NCBI GenBank assembly: GCA_964587885.1
Contig: CAZPME010000009.1
Location: 6,591-70,590 of the forward strand
Origin: UBA60 sp964587885
Lineage (GTDB): Archaea > Thermoplasmatota > Poseidoniia > Poseidoniales > Poseidoniaceae
Reading direction: 5' to 3'
Length of the DNA stretch: 64,000 nt
This document shows positions 17,557-26,959 of the stretch, piece after piece. The notes below the pieces were generated by a model. It saw only the letters and a list, made by a program, of their open reading frames with translations, was not told the origin of the DNA and searched no databases. The position numbers were made by a program, and so were the translations under genes. The stretch's first letter is position 1, and each line of letters starts with the position of its first letter.

Positions 17557-18987
17557 TCAAATTTGGGAATCCGGATTTTGAACACCTGCACCTGATACTA
17601 GATGTCGGCCTAGCGCAATTACTTCGGCTACGAATTGCTGTAAAGATTCTTTGGAAACCCCTGGATTGGCAATAACTGCTCTTATCACTACTGATTCACC
17701 AACAAGAGATCGGCTAACCATAAAACGTCCAGTCTGGAGCAAACCGGCGCGGATTTTCCCATTCAATTCATTCAGATCACCCGAAAAATTGGGGGGATAG
17801 TAGCGAAAACAGACATTAGCCCACTCTCGGCTACCCATCATTTCCAATTCGGGGTTATTCTCGACACAATTATGGAGAAAATCTGCTAATTCAACATACG
17901 AGTCGACCAATCTTGCCCATCCAGCATCCCCTTTCTCTTTCCAGGCCAACCACAACTTTAGTGCATCATTTCGTCTTCCACACTGCAATGAAATATTACC
18001 GAGGTCAATTTCCACAGTCTCAGGATGAAGGAGATAATGGGCTGTTTTGCCATGTGAACATACTTGCTTGAATAATGTCTCATTCTTGACTATATAGGCC
18101 GAACAGGTTAGTGACACACCCATCATTTTGTGAGCATCCCATGAAACACTATCGGCCAAATCAATACCGTCCAAAAGACGCGAATATTTTGCAGAGAATA
18201 ATGCAGCCCCACCCCATGCCGCATCGACATGCATCCACATCTCATATTGATGGGCAATTTCAGAGATCTGTTTTAGCGGGTCAAATGCGCCCCTAACTGT
18301 GGTTCCAGAAGTCGCTACTACACACAACGGAATCTTGCCATCTCGGATACTGATTTCAATTTCTTCAATCAATGCGGCTGGTCGCATCCTGCCATCTTCA
18401 TCTGTTGCGACAAGAATCAAATTATCATACCCTATCCCTAATACATTAACTACCATGCGAAGTGAATAATGAGAATCATCAGAGACAAAAACTGCGTAGT
18501 CATTGCCACTCATGCCTACGTTTATGGAAAGAGGGTCGTGCTGCTGTCGAGCACACAAAACCCCCAACAAATTTCCACTTGAGCCACCGGTAGTCAATAC
18601 TCCAGTACCGGTAGGAAAACCGATCATCTCGCGCATTCGTATTAGAAGAGCCTGTTCAATTTGTGAGGCCAGCGGAGCTAATTCAAATGTGTACATTGAA
18701 GTTTGAGCGAGTGCCGAAATGACCTCCCCAGCAAAAGACGCAACTGAAAAACCACCCCATAGGGGATTCATGAAATTTGGATGATGGGTTTTCACGCTAT
18801 GTTCTAGAAATTGGTCAATGCCATGCAGCACACCGTTTAGCCCCTCTCCTTCTAGAGGTGGCGGGAGTCGGACGCTTTGCCTTATTTGGCTTGGAGATTC
18901 GCAATGCGTCACTGGTTCTGTCTCTCTCAATTCAAGCCAATCTCTAATTCTGACCAGCAATTCATCGAGAAAGGCATCGTTATCCAT
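17557..18987 (-). CDS. PLP-dependent group II amino-acid decarboxylase
   Basis: 476 residues, fold-type I PLP enzyme of the aromatic-L-amino-acid/glutamate decarboxylase group. The Schiff-base lysine is in SWDAHKMMG near residue 287. The HVDAAWGG motif about 45 residues earlier binds the PLP ring nitrogen. GVLTTGGSSGNLLG binds phosphate, and HPNFMNPL near the N-terminus is also typical. Substrate (Tyr, Trp, Glu, Asp, cysteate and others) cannot be decided from sequence alone. GGAGGGAAGAT ahead of the ATG is a good ribosome site. It is upstream of gcvT in an apparent two-gene operon, an unusual pairing that may hint at one-carbon or amine metabolism (inference). Confidence 0.9.
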   Translation of the reverse strand: MDNDAFLDELLVRIRDWLELRETEPVTHCESPSQIRQSVRLPPPLEGEGLNGVLHGIDQFLEHSVKTHHPNFMNPLWGGFSVASFAGEVISALAQTSMYTFELAPLASQIEQALLIRMREMIGFPTGTGVLTTGGSSGNLLGVLCARQQHDPLSINVGMSGNDYAVFVSDDSHYSLRMVVNVLGIGYDNLILVATDEDGRMRPAALIEEIEISIRDGKIPLCVVATSGTTVRGAFDPLKQISEIAHQYEMWMHVDAAWGGAALFSAKYSRLLDGIDLADSVSWDAHKMMGVSLTCSAYIVKNETLFKQVCSHGKTAHYLLHPETVEIDLGNISLQCGRRNDALKLWLAWKEKGDAGWARLVDSYVELADFLHNCVENNPELEMMGSREWANVCFRYYPPNFSGDLNELNGKIRAGLLQTGRFMVSRSLVGESVVIRAVIANPGVSKESLQQFVAEVIALGRHLVSGAGVQNPDSQI

Positions 18988-19081
18988 ATCTTCCCTCCAT
19001 GACGTTGGTAATAGAGGGGGTTCACAGTATTATTGCTGGTTGCTTCAGTTGAATAGTTCCAATAACGGACATGCAGTGTGC

Positions 19082-19097
19082 ATTATTTTGTAATAAT
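19082..19097. promoter_or_regulatory. palindromic candidate operator of the thiamine operon
   Basis: ATTATT-TTGT-AATAAT is a perfect 6-bp inverted repeat with a 4-nt spacer, overlapping the likely TATA box of the regulator gene. Archaeal repressors commonly act by covering the TATA region, so this is a candidate site for the ThiR-like protein encoded immediately downstream (inference). Confidence 0.4.
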
Positions 19098-19100
19098 ATT
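19091..19100 (+). promoter_or_regulatory. putative TATA box of the thiamine operon
   Basis: TAATAATATT lies 22-31 bases upstream of the ATG at 19122, the distance expected for a leaderless archaeal transcript. No Shine-Dalgarno precedes that ATG, which fits. Confidence 0.5.
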
Positions 19101-19121
19101 GAATAAGTGCCTTGTTATCGC

Positions 19122-19991
19122 ATGCCCATGTTAGGAGAAACCGGCAGCGCTTGGCTGACCCGATTGCACATGATGGTGGCTAAAAATCTACTCTCAAGTG
19201 GCTGGTCACAAGCCGAAGTAGCAGATATACTAGGAACTACACAAAGTACGATTTCACGACAAATATTGCGGCCACTGCCTTCACTCTCAGGTAGTGCTGA
19301 TGAAATTACCATTGACAGGTGGGCAAATGAATTGTCTCAATCATTATTGCAATTAGGTCCTACTACTGAGGTTATTAGACAAAGATTCGTTACCGAATTT
19401 CAACTCACTGGGAATCAGGTAATTCGCTTTGATACATCACTGACTGGAATGGATTTGGATGAAGATCAAATCCGTACAGCGCTATTGCGACGCCTTGAAT
19501 GGTCATGCAGCCGTTTGTCATTTGAAACCATAAGCAATTTTTTGCCTGCTGTTGGAGTAAATATTGCCGCATGCCCACCGGATGCTGAAGATATCAACGA
19601 CGTTTGCGCATTTCCCGGCCGTTTGACTACTGTATCGGGTGGCATTAGGCCAATAGAAGCCGCGGCATATGGTGCTAGCAAGCATCTCGCAAGTGTGCTA
19701 TTGCGAGCCCGTAAGAAGGATTCAGACAAGGGTGCTATTCTCAATTTACACCCTCTAATGAAACGGGCAAATAATGCTGAAGTAAATATGAAGGCTATTG
19801 AAAATGCATGTGAGGAATTGGAACTATCATGCACTACTTCAAAGCGGGGAGACGTTTCTGTCAATACTGATTTTATTGATGTTATCATCGATAGTGGGGA
19901 CTTTGGTTGGGAGCCAACAATGTATGTACTCGCTAGTAATCCATTGGAATTAGTCGATAAGACACATCAATTATTGGCGAAACTCGAGTGA
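19122..19991 (+). CDS. ThiR-like thiamine regulator: HTH domain fused to ThiN (thiamine-phosphate synthase-like) domain
   Basis: 289 residues. An N-terminal helix-turn-helix (SQAEVADILGTTQSTISRQI, about residues 29-48) is followed by a linker and a C-terminal ThiN domain. That domain is recognisable by AFPGRLTTVSGGIRPIEAAAYGASKHLA, by LHPLMKRANNAEVNMKA and by the ending VDVIIDSGDFGWEPTMYVLAS-type motif. Archaeal ThiR proteins combine exactly these parts and repress thiamine genes in response to thiamine phosphates (family knowledge). It heads an operon with thiB, thiP and thiQ, which supports autoregulation plus control of thiamine uptake. Start: ATG 19122 fits the TATA box; GTG 19107 and ATG 19128 are alternatives. 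Confidence 0.88.
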   Translation: MPMLGETGSAWLTRLHMMVAKNLLSSGWSQAEVADILGTTQSTISRQILRPLPSLSGSADEITIDRWANELSQSLLQLGPTTEVIRQRFVTEFQLTGNQVIRFDTSLTGMDLDEDQIRTALLRRLEWSCSRLSFETISNFLPAVGVNIAACPPDAEDINDVCAFPGRLTTVSGGIRPIEAAAYGASKHLASVLLRARKKDSDKGAILNLHPLMKRANNAEVNMKAIENACEELELSCTTSKRGDVSVNTDFIDVIIDSGDFGWEPTMYVLASNPLELVDKTHQLLAKLE

Positions 19992-19995
19992 TTTT

Positions 19996-21105
19996 ATGCT
20001 CAAAGAATTAGGCATAATTATCGTATTATTGCTCGCTGGTCTAAATGGCTGTCTCGGGAGTAACACCAATGATGATTCTGTTGATTCGTGTGATGATTTT
20101 AATCCCACTCCAAGGGCATCAGATGATACATTGCGCATCTTAACCTACGATATTTATGCGCTTAGTGATTCAGTTGTTGAGGAATTCACAAATCAGACCG
20201 GATATGAAATAGAATTTGTCCGTGCCGATGATGCTGGAGGAATCCTCGATCAACTGATGCTAACTAAATCCGCACCGCAAGTTGATTTGATGATTGGCTT
20301 GGACAATAGTTACGCAGGAATTGCTCTTGAAAATTGCATTTTGGATGCAAATACTGTCAATAGAAGTTCCATTGACCCGCTTTTTGCCTCGCTTGATTTT
20401 GGCACAGAAAAAACTCTCGTGCCCTTTGATCACGGTTATGTTTGCATTAATTATGATAGCGAATTCGTCGATGGGGTCAACGTCACTGTACCTACTTCCT
20501 TATGGAATCTAACCGAAGAGGAATGGAGAGGAAAAGTTGCTTTCCCCTCACCAACAACTTCTTCCCCTGGCCGAGCATTTTTGTTGGCTACTATCGATTA
20601 TTTCCCTGATGATTCAGAGTGGGAATGGTGGGGAGAAATGGCGGCAAATGATGCTATTTTCACAAGTGGATGGACTGAATCGTATGAAATCCACTATAGT
20701 GGTGGATATGGGAAATGGTACGATGGCTATGTTGGTGATGCACACGCCACGATTTCATATTGCCATTCTCCAGGTGTTGAGGCTTATTTCGGTGGAAATT
20801 ACACCACTTCGATTGCATTAGATTTACCTAGAGCTTCATTTCATCAGATAGAATTTGCTGGAGTAGTGAATGGTGCTGCGAATATCGATGCTGCAAGTGC
20901 ATTCATTGAATACCTAATTTCCCCCTCAGTGAATAACAACATGCCAGTAAACAATTACATGTACGGAGTTTTATCAGAATCTGACTTGCCTGAAACTTCG
21001 GGTTATCGCTGGCATTCGACCATCCCCACTCAACCAGCGTCTCTAGAAATAGCAACCATCAATGTTGAAGAAAAGGTTGGACTTTGGAAAAGTGCTGTAG
21101 AATAG
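19996..21105 (+). CDS. thiB: thiamine ABC transporter substrate-binding lipoprotein
   Basis: 369 residues. A signal peptide ends in a lipobox-like LLAGLNGCLG, so it is probably a lipid-anchored surface protein. The mature part begins with LRILTYDIYALSDSVVEEFTNQTG, typical of ThiB/TbpA periplasmic-binding proteins, and continues with DLMIGLDNSYA, LVPFDHGYVCINYD and WRGKVAFPSPTTSSPGRAFLL. It starts five bases after the regulator stop and precedes thiP, so the substrate is most likely thiamine or a phosphate ester (context plus family). Confidence 0.9.
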   Translation: MLKELGIIIVLLLAGLNGCLGSNTNDDSVDSCDDFNPTPRASDDTLRILTYDIYALSDSVVEEFTNQTGYEIEFVRADDAGGILDQLMLTKSAPQVDLMIGLDNSYAGIALENCILDANTVNRSSIDPLFASLDFGTEKTLVPFDHGYVCINYDSEFVDGVNVTVPTSLWNLTEEEWRGKVAFPSPTTSSPGRAFLLATIDYFPDDSEWEWWGEMAANDAIFTSGWTESYEIHYSGGYGKWYDGYVGDAHATISYCHSPGVEAYFGGNYTTSIALDLPRASFHQIEFAGVVNGAANIDAASAFIEYLISPSVNNNMPVNNYMYGVLSESDLPETSGYRWHSTIPTQPASLEIATINVEEKVGLWKSAVE

Positions 21106-21113
21106 GTGAAAAT

Positions 21114-22850
21114 ATGTGGTCGAAGGTTCTCAAGACCTTGGTCATCGTTACATATTCACTAATGATATTGGGGCCGGTAGTCATCAGCATTGACCGTTTA
21201 TGGTCGGTTACTGGAATCCCTCCTTGGCGAGGAGTTGGATTGTTGTTTGAACTGGGAGTTGCAAAAGAAGCCCTAACTTACACATTGGCAGTTTCACTTG
21301 TTGGGGTATTATTTACTCTTGGATTTGGCTTACCACTTGCAATAGTACTGTCTAGATATAACTGGAAGAGACTGACATTATTGAGGGCGGTCCTTGTTCT
21401 ACCATTTGCATGCCCGGCAATAGTCGCTGCTGTCGGATTTCTCGCCCTGTTAGATTCTGGTGGCCCACTCTATTATTTCGGAATTGACTTCTATCAACAA
21501 AGTGGAATTGTTGGGGATTTTTCAAATGCCCTAGGTTTTGACAATGCGGGTCAATTCATCGCTTTGGCATTAGCATTGAGTTGGTTCAATATTTCCCTAG
21601 TAATTCGTTTTGTCGAACCAACTCTTGCTAAAATGGCCCCGATTTGGGAAGAGCAGATGAAATTGTTGCCACAGGGCAACAATTTTTCCAAGCGTGTTCG
21701 CCACCTCTATGCACCAATATTGACTCCAGGAATAATAGCCAGTGCTGGATTGACATTTGTTTTTTCATTCACCTCATTCGCTTTGGTTCGTTGGCTGGCA
21801 CCTAGTGCGAATACACTAGAGACATTGATGGCAGACAACGGCGGCTCTGCCGGAATTTACGGTTACCGCATCGCTTCTTCAGAACTTGTCCTGGCTAGTT
21901 CAATCACTCAATTACTAATCCTAGGACTGGCCATGTGGTTGGTAAGCCATATGCAAGGTTTACACAATACAAGAGTGGCTGTAGTTGCTGAAAAGTTCCG
22001 GCGAAAAAGCACCGCTGAAGCAGGTTGGGCGGCAAAAATCATTCTTTATTGTGGAATTGTTTTTGCTGTTGCCCCATTATTCCTAACTCTATATTCATCG
22101 TTACGAATAAGAGTTGTCGGTTCGTCTTCGGTAGAATCAACTTGGTCACTTGAGGGATGGAGAGTAGCATGGAATGGTGATCTTTCGTATGCAGGAATAG
22201 GCGAAGCATTAGGCAATTCTCTAATCTATGCATTAATCACGTTGGCAATAGCCTTGCCATTGGGATGGATGATGGCTGATGTCATACATTCCCTGGAGTT
22301 ACGTGGTAAGAAAAAATTAGCCCGCCTCGTCGATGTAATCTCATTCCTTCCGCTAGTGGTTTCCGCGGTAATGGCCGGTTTAGGAATACTCCTTGGCATT
22401 ATCAAGTGGTTTCCCGAATTATTTGGCTGGTATTTGTTACCTGTATGGGCGCACGTGATGATGGTTACACCATTTGTAGTTAGAGTAATGCTACCTGCAA
22501 TTCGTTCATTAGATCAACACTATATTGAACAAGCAAAGGTGCTCGGATTATCACGGCTGTCACAATTTCACAAGGTAACTTTGCCTAGTCTCAAAGGTCC
22601 GGTGATTGTGGCTAGTGCTCTTTGTCTAGCCTTCTCCTTGGGAGAATTCGGTGCCACTTGGGTGTTAGCACGAACTGGCGATTGGACTACCTTATCGATT
22701 CTAGTTGATGATTTGCTGGGGCGGCCAAATTATTTTCCCGCTACCAGACCTGCTGCGATGGCGAGTGCGACAATTCTCATGCTAACGACATTGGCCCTGT
22801 TTATTATTTCAGAGAAATTCCGTGGCGGAGAAGAAAGTGGAGGTTTTTGA
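21114..22850 (+). CDS. thiP: thiamine ABC transporter permease
   Basis: About 578 residues with roughly twelve hydrophobic helices in two homologous halves, as in ThiP and other fused iron/thiamine permeases. Each half carries an EAA-type loop: WEEQMKLLPQGNNFSKRVRHLYAPILTPGI in the first, and YIEQAKVLGLSRLSQFHKVTLPSLKGPV in the second, which are the contacts for the ATPase. The ATG at 21114 is preceded by GGTGAA at the usual distance, so I prefer it over the upstream in-frame ATG at 21084 that overlaps thiB. The stop TGA overlaps the thiQ ATG. Confidence 0.92.
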   Translation: MWSKVLKTLVIVTYSLMILGPVVISIDRLWSVTGIPPWRGVGLLFELGVAKEALTYTLAVSLVGVLFTLGFGLPLAIVLSRYNWKRLTLLRAVLVLPFACPAIVAAVGFLALLDSGGPLYYFGIDFYQQSGIVGDFSNALGFDNAGQFIALALALSWFNISLVIRFVEPTLAKMAPIWEEQMKLLPQGNNFSKRVRHLYAPILTPGIIASAGLTFVFSFTSFALVRWLAPSANTLETLMADNGGSAGIYGYRIASSELVLASSITQLLILGLAMWLVSHMQGLHNTRVAVVAEKFRRKSTAEAGWAAKIILYCGIVFAVAPLFLTLYSSLRIRVVGSSSVESTWSLEGWRVAWNGDLSYAGIGEALGNSLIYALITLAIALPLGWMMADVIHSLELRGKKKLARLVDVISFLPLVVSAVMAGLGILLGIIKWFPELFGWYLLPVWAHVMMVTPFVVRVMLPAIRSLDQHYIEQAKVLGLSRLSQFHKVTLPSLKGPVIVASALCLAFSLGEFGATWVLARTGDWTTLSILVDDLLGRPNYFPATRPAAMASATILMLTTLALFIISEKFRGGEESGGF

Positions 22851-23485
22851 TGAGTTTAGAAGTGCGAAATATCAGCAAATCATTTGGTGAAGGTGCTGTT
22901 CTTTCGGATATTAATCTCAATGTTGAGGATGGAGAAATACTAGCCATTCTCGGACCTTCTGGCAGTGGTAAATCTACCCTGTTGCGCATAATCTGCGGGC
23001 TCGAAAAGCCCGATGTGGGAACAGTTATTCTAGGTAGTGATGATGTAACGGAATGCAAATGTGAGGAGCGTGAGATTGGGATGATTTTTCAAACACCGAT
23101 TCTCTATCCATACTTCAATGTTGCAAGGAATCTCGCGCTAGGTATCGCTGAAAAATTGTCGCCGCAACAGCGAGAAGCAGAGATTGAAGCGGTGTTGGAA
23201 TTGGTTGACCTTGCAGGCTTTTCTTGCCGCAATGTCGACGAATTAAGTGGCGGTGAAGCGCAACGTGTGGCTTTAGCTAGAGCGCTTCTAACCAAACCAC
23301 GGGCATTGCTGATGGATGAGCCATTTTCAGCCCTTGACAAAGAATTGCGGGAATCATTGGCCTTGACGACAAGAAAAATTTTACTCGACCTAAAGATTCC
23401 AATTATCCACGTAACCCACGACCAAAGCGAGGCCGAACGGATTTCTGACCGCGTGGTCAATCTTGACGACTTAAATTCCACTTGA
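22850..23485 (+). CDS. thiQ: thiamine ABC transporter ATP-binding protein
   Basis: 211 residues. Walker A GPSGSGKST near residue 35, Q-loop MIFQTPILYP, signature LSGGEAQRVALARALL, Walker B ALLMDEPFSALD and switch His in IHVTHDQSEA are all intact. Small size matches ThiQ, which lacks a C-terminal regulatory domain. ATG 22850 overlaps the thiP TGA (ATGA), with GGAGG eight bases upstream. Last gene of the thiamine operon. Confidence 0.92.
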   Translation: MSLEVRNISKSFGEGAVLSDINLNVEDGEILAILGPSGSGKSTLLRIICGLEKPDVGTVILGSDDVTECKCEEREIGMIFQTPILYPYFNVARNLALGIAEKLSPQQREAEIEAVLELVDLAGFSCRNVDELSGGEAQRVALARALLTKPRALLMDEPFSALDKELRESLALTTRKILLDLKIPIIHVTHDQSEAERISDRVVNLDDLNST

Positions 23486-23558
23486 CGCCTAATTGGCTAA
23501 ATTTTGATTTCAGTCTTATTTCAGGTGATTTCGGCGGGAAAGTCATGAACCAAGAACA

Positions 23559-24335
23559 ATGTGTATGGCCATGGGCGAGTTGCCTAGACTGCTGCGGCCG
23601 TGGAAGATATGGTCGCCGTTTTGGCACCGCAGAATGGGATTTTCTGAGCGCCTACTGCCCTTAACCTGTGTTGGATTGGTAATCGTCCTACTCGGATTGC
23701 CTTACCTAATAATTAATCAAACGATGAACTACATTGGCTGGTCTGCATTTGACCCTGCAACGGCACTTGATAACCAGATTCCATTCATCGCATGGACCAT
23801 CATCCCTTATTCCTCGCTTTACATCTACTATCCACTTGGGGCAATCATGGCTCCGAGAAATGATTTAGGACGACGCAAAATGATCGCCCTATATCAGACA
23901 ATTTTTTTAGTCAGTTGGATTATTTTCGTGGTGTTTATTTTTCTGCCGAGTGAAATTCACATCCGCTCACAAATACCTCTCGAAGTAAGGGACGGTGGTG
24001 GAATGTGGGGGTGGGCATACGGTAATTCACTACACATTACTGACAAGCCTTGGAACGCTTGGCCATCATTACACATCGTACAAAGCTTACTCATCGTCTT
24101 GACGATAGAACATTGGTGGTCTGAAAACCCGCAATCGCGAAAAAAAACTACTGCAAGGATAGCCATGTGGTTGGCCTGGGTGATGTTAGCAATATCCATC
24201 TTAACAACCAAACAACATTTCGTTTGGGATTTGTTTTCAGGAATCATCGTAGCCCTTTCATCTTGGCACTGGATGCTTAAACCAACTCTAAAATGGTGCG
24301 AGAGCGATGCTGCAATAGCTCACTTTCCCAACTAG
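23559..24335 (+). CDS. PAP2-superfamily membrane phosphatase / phosphotransferase
   Basis: 258 residues with about six membrane helices. The motifs PSLHIVQ (near 172) and S-x3-TKQHFVWD (near 217-226) are the second and third signatures of the PAP2/inositolphosphotransferase-like superfamily, containing the catalytic histidine and its aspartate partner. The pattern is closest in my memory to the PAP2 C-terminal type that acts on lipid phosphates or transfers phosphoinositol head groups. Candidate starts are ATG 23559, 23565 and 23571; no Shine-Dalgarno is clear. It follows thiQ by about 70 bases and ends tail-to-tail with the thioredoxin-CcdA gene. Substrate is undetermined. Confidence 0.8.
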   Translation: MCMAMGELPRLLRPWKIWSPFWHRRMGFSERLLPLTCVGLVIVLLGLPYLIINQTMNYIGWSAFDPATALDNQIPFIAWTIIPYSSLYIYYPLGAIMAPRNDLGRRKMIALYQTIFLVSWIIFVVFIFLPSEIHIRSQIPLEVRDGGGMWGWAYGNSLHITDKPWNAWPSLHIVQSLLIVLTIEHWWSENPQSRKKTTARIAMWLAWVMLAISILTTKQHFVWDLFSGIIVALSSWHWMLKPTLKWCESDAAIAHFPN

Positions 24336-24342
24336 TCTTCGA

Positions 24343-25776
24343 CTAGAATAATTGTGGCTGAGTGATGAATATCGTCAAGCCAATACCAGCAAACATCATC
24401 ATCCATGACCCGACCATTTTAATCATCGCCGTGGCTTGTTTGAGGAAATTGACCATCATCTGACTTCCCATACTAACCATCATCGTAACTATCATCATCA
24501 AAAGCAGTAAACCAATCATCAAGGCGCCTAATCCTGTGAATACGGCATCACCTCCCAAAGTCGAGAGATAGATAATGAATGGTAAAACCGCAGCCGCGGT
24601 ACAATCGATACTCGCTGCGGCATAACCAATACCGTATAGATACATATTTCGACGAGGCGTGAATACCTCGTCTTGCTCGGTCGTTGACCATTTTTGGATT
24701 AATTTATCCACCCACCCCATTAGATGCGCAGTGCCACCAGTCAGCATAAAGAAGCCTAGAATAATAAGTAATACCGCCACTCCCAAGGCAATATAGTAAA
24801 TCAATCCTGAACGGGCAAAGGCTTCACCCATCGCTACTGCAATCAATCCAATGAAAAGGAAAAATGTCCACATCCCCAAACCCGAAAGTAGGCCAATTAC
24901 GATGGGTCTTGGCATCTTTCCTTTGAGTTGACCCGAATCAATCATTTCCTTTTCACGCATTCCTAATGAAAGGTAATATGAGATGAATCCGGGTAAAACA
25001 GGGAATGCGCAAGGGGAAAAATAAACCAAGATTGAAAGCATCATGCCGAGGAAAAACACCCCCAAAAAGTTGGTCTCTATTTCCCGTAATCCGACACGGT
25101 TTTCTTCAGCCTCACCATCGATTGCAGCCTCAACAGAATCGTTAAACTGATTCCAACTCGTAACTCCATCGGTGAGTGTTCCCACAATATATCCCTCGTG
25201 GTCGAGAACATAAGCGATGGGAATTGCGACGACATTGTATGCGGTACGGATGTCGATACGTTCATCAGTAGTATTGTTGGATATCGCAGCGGTCACACTC
25301 CCCATGCCTGTAGGGTAATAGGGAACGTGATATTTTGAATCTGAAGTATTCAGGTAAGTCATGTCTTCTTCATACCAAGACCCAATGGCAATGGCAAATA
25401 CCTCATACCCTCCTTCACGCTCCTGCCACGCACCCATGCTATTCTCAATCTTTGATTGTACGACGTGACAACCACTGCAATCATGAGCCATGAAGTCGAG
25501 AATGATCACCTTGCCGCGGTGCTCTGAAAGTTTGAACCATCCGGTCTCATTGACCAAGGGCCCTTCGACATCAGTTCGATTGACTGTTTCAATTTCAAAA
25601 TCGGGAGCCAGGCGCACATCTCCACCTGTACTCAACATGTTAGAAGTTAGGCCAAATATCGACAAACCGGCATAGGCGATCACCGAGAACATCATGATGC
25701 TGACAGCAAAGGCCTTCCACGTAGTCTTCTCTTTAAAGACAGAAAAATCCATGCCCATAAAGTTTCCATCCGCCAT
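24343..25776 (-). CDS. thioredoxin-like domain fused to CcdA/DsbD-type transmembrane electron carrier
   Basis: 477 residues. A first helix (about 19-40) anchors an extracytoplasmic redoxin domain (EHRGKVIILDFMAHDCSGCHVV) with the CxxC pair CSGC. After a linker comes a six-helix membrane domain. It has PCAFPVLPGF, the first conserved cysteine of the CcdA family, and AASIDCTAAAVLPF with the second. In DsbD-like systems electrons pass from cytosolic thioredoxin through the membrane cysteines to the outer thioredoxin domain, keeping secreted or haem-maturation cysteines reduced. GGTGATAGG precedes the ATG. Here the redoxin domain is N-terminal, as in some archaeal fusions. Confidence 0.88.
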   Translation of the reverse strand: MADGNFMGMDFSVFKEKTTWKAFAVSIMMFSVIAYAGLSIFGLTSNMLSTGGDVRLAPDFEIETVNRTDVEGPLVNETGWFKLSEHRGKVIILDFMAHDCSGCHVVQSKIENSMGAWQEREGGYEVFAIAIGSWYEEDMTYLNTSDSKYHVPYYPTGMGSVTAAISNNTTDERIDIRTAYNVVAIPIAYVLDHEGYIVGTLTDGVTSWNQFNDSVEAAIDGEAEENRVGLREIETNFLGVFFLGMMLSILVYFSPCAFPVLPGFISYYLSLGMREKEMIDSGQLKGKMPRPIVIGLLSGLGMWTFFLFIGLIAVAMGEAFARSGLIYYIALGVAVLLIILGFFMLTGGTAHLMGWVDKLIQKWSTTEQDEVFTPRRNMYLYGIGYAAASIDCTAAAVLPFIIYLSTLGGDAVFTGLGALMIGLLLLMMIVTMMVSMGSQMMVNFLKQATAMIKMVGSWMMMFAGIGLTIFITQPQLF

Positions 25777-25822
25777 CCTATCACCATCTTCGAAACGCGC
25801 ACAGGTATTGAAATTGACTCCA

Positions 25823-26959
25823 TTAAGGGCGATATTGGTTCAGCCAAGTTAGACTTACCTCAAGCCTTTCGTGAGTAGGGTGGGCTTCGACCACTGCAAA
25901 AGGAGTTGCTAATTTTTCAGCCAATTCTTCAGCGATAATAATGGGCATCTCAATTCGAGCACTACTCTCATCCCAGCGTAACCAAGATGAATCAATATTG
26001 AGTACTTCAACCAATTCTTGCAGATCATCTTGTCCATGCTCTTGTGGACAATACATTGCTCCAAACATCAAGGTATCATCCTCGCTCATAACTTCATATG
26101 GGCGCAGTGTTGCTTCGCCTCGACGGCGAAAACGTGCCCGCAACTGTCCAGCATCCTTGTATGATGAGGTGCAAAATTTCAAATGATATCCATATGGTTG
26201 GCGCAATTCACCATCTTTTGGATCAGGTTCATTATTTGCAGCGGCGGAAATGCGTTGTTTCATCTCCAAAGCCAATTCAGCACTTCCAGCAGCACCGGCA
26301 GTAATCTCTGTGGAAAGATTGAATCCACGCAATTCCATATTTTGCTGATTTCCAGTAGTAATTTCTAACTCATTAAGATTGAGGAAGGTGATTGGTGCAG
26401 TGCGTAATTCTTCGAGTAATTGCCATAATTGCTCGCTCTGGTCGGGCTCTACTGGCAATTCCACTCCGACCGAAATTCCTGCACTTGCACAGGCTTGCAT
26501 TGTCGGCAAATATCGACTTAACTTTAGGTCAAGTAAGTGAAAGCGTATTTCATCTAGACCGGCTGCAGAAAGACTCTGAGCATGAGCACTATCAAACGGC
26601 AGGCTGGTATACATGTGAATGTGATGTTGAGGGCCAAATTCCTGTTTAAGGGCTTGACAGGCTGCTAATGTTCTTGGCAAATCCATCATCGGGTCGCCAC
26701 CGGTAATTCCGGTGCCGGTTGCAGCCATCGCTTTGGCTTCTTCAATTACCTCTGATAATTCACTGCAGGGACGCTCATTGGCAAACATAATATCGATTTC
26801 TCGACGGTTCTCCGACAAGGGGCAATAATCACATTTCCAATGACATTTTCCGGTAACAAAAAGCACCAATTTGCTTCCTCTCTGACATTGTATGCAACCT
26901 TCGGCTTCATCTCTCTCAGGCGCCATTACTGAACTTGCAAGAGGCAATGAAATACTCAT
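25823..26959 (-). CDS. radical SAM protein of the COG2108 type
   Basis: 378 residues. The radical SAM cluster motif is GKCHWKCDYCPL (CxxxCxxC) near residues 34-44, preceded by an extra CxxC in GCIQCQRGSKLVLFVTG; TGGDPMMD corresponds to the SAM-binding GGE-like motif. The N-terminal GCIQCQ...VTGKC pattern is what I remember for archaeal COG2108 proteins, annotated as related to pyruvate formate-lyase activase, without known substrate. The ATG overlaps the pdxT stop (ATGA), with GAGGT just upstream, so it is co-translated with pdxT. A link to vitamin B6 is suggested only by this context. Confidence 0.85.
   Translation of the reverse strand: MSISLPLASSVMAPERDEAEGCIQCQRGSKLVLFVTGKCHWKCDYCPLSENRREIDIMFANERPCSELSEVIEEAKAMAATGTGITGGDPMMDLPRTLAACQALKQEFGPQHHIHMYTSLPFDSAHAQSLSAAGLDEIRFHLLDLKLSRYLPTMQACASAGISVGVELPVEPDQSEQLWQLLEELRTAPITFLNLNELEITTGNQQNMELRGFNLSTEITAGAAGSAELALEMKQRISAAANNEPDPKDGELRQPYGYHLKFCTSSYKDAGQLRARFRRRGEATLRPYEVMSEDDTLMFGAMYCPQEHGQDDLQELVEVLNIDSSWLRWDESSARIEMPIIIAEELAEKLATPFAVVEAHPTHERLEVSLTWLNQYRP

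Noticed and set aside
18988..19121. TPP riboswitch ahead of the thiamine operon
   Set aside because: No CTGAGA core or matching stem was found; a TATA box and palindrome fit a leaderless, protein-regulated promoter better.
23482..23664. Small ORF between thiQ and the PAP2 gene
   Set aside because: It overlaps the PAP2 start in another frame, ends within it and has no recognisable features.
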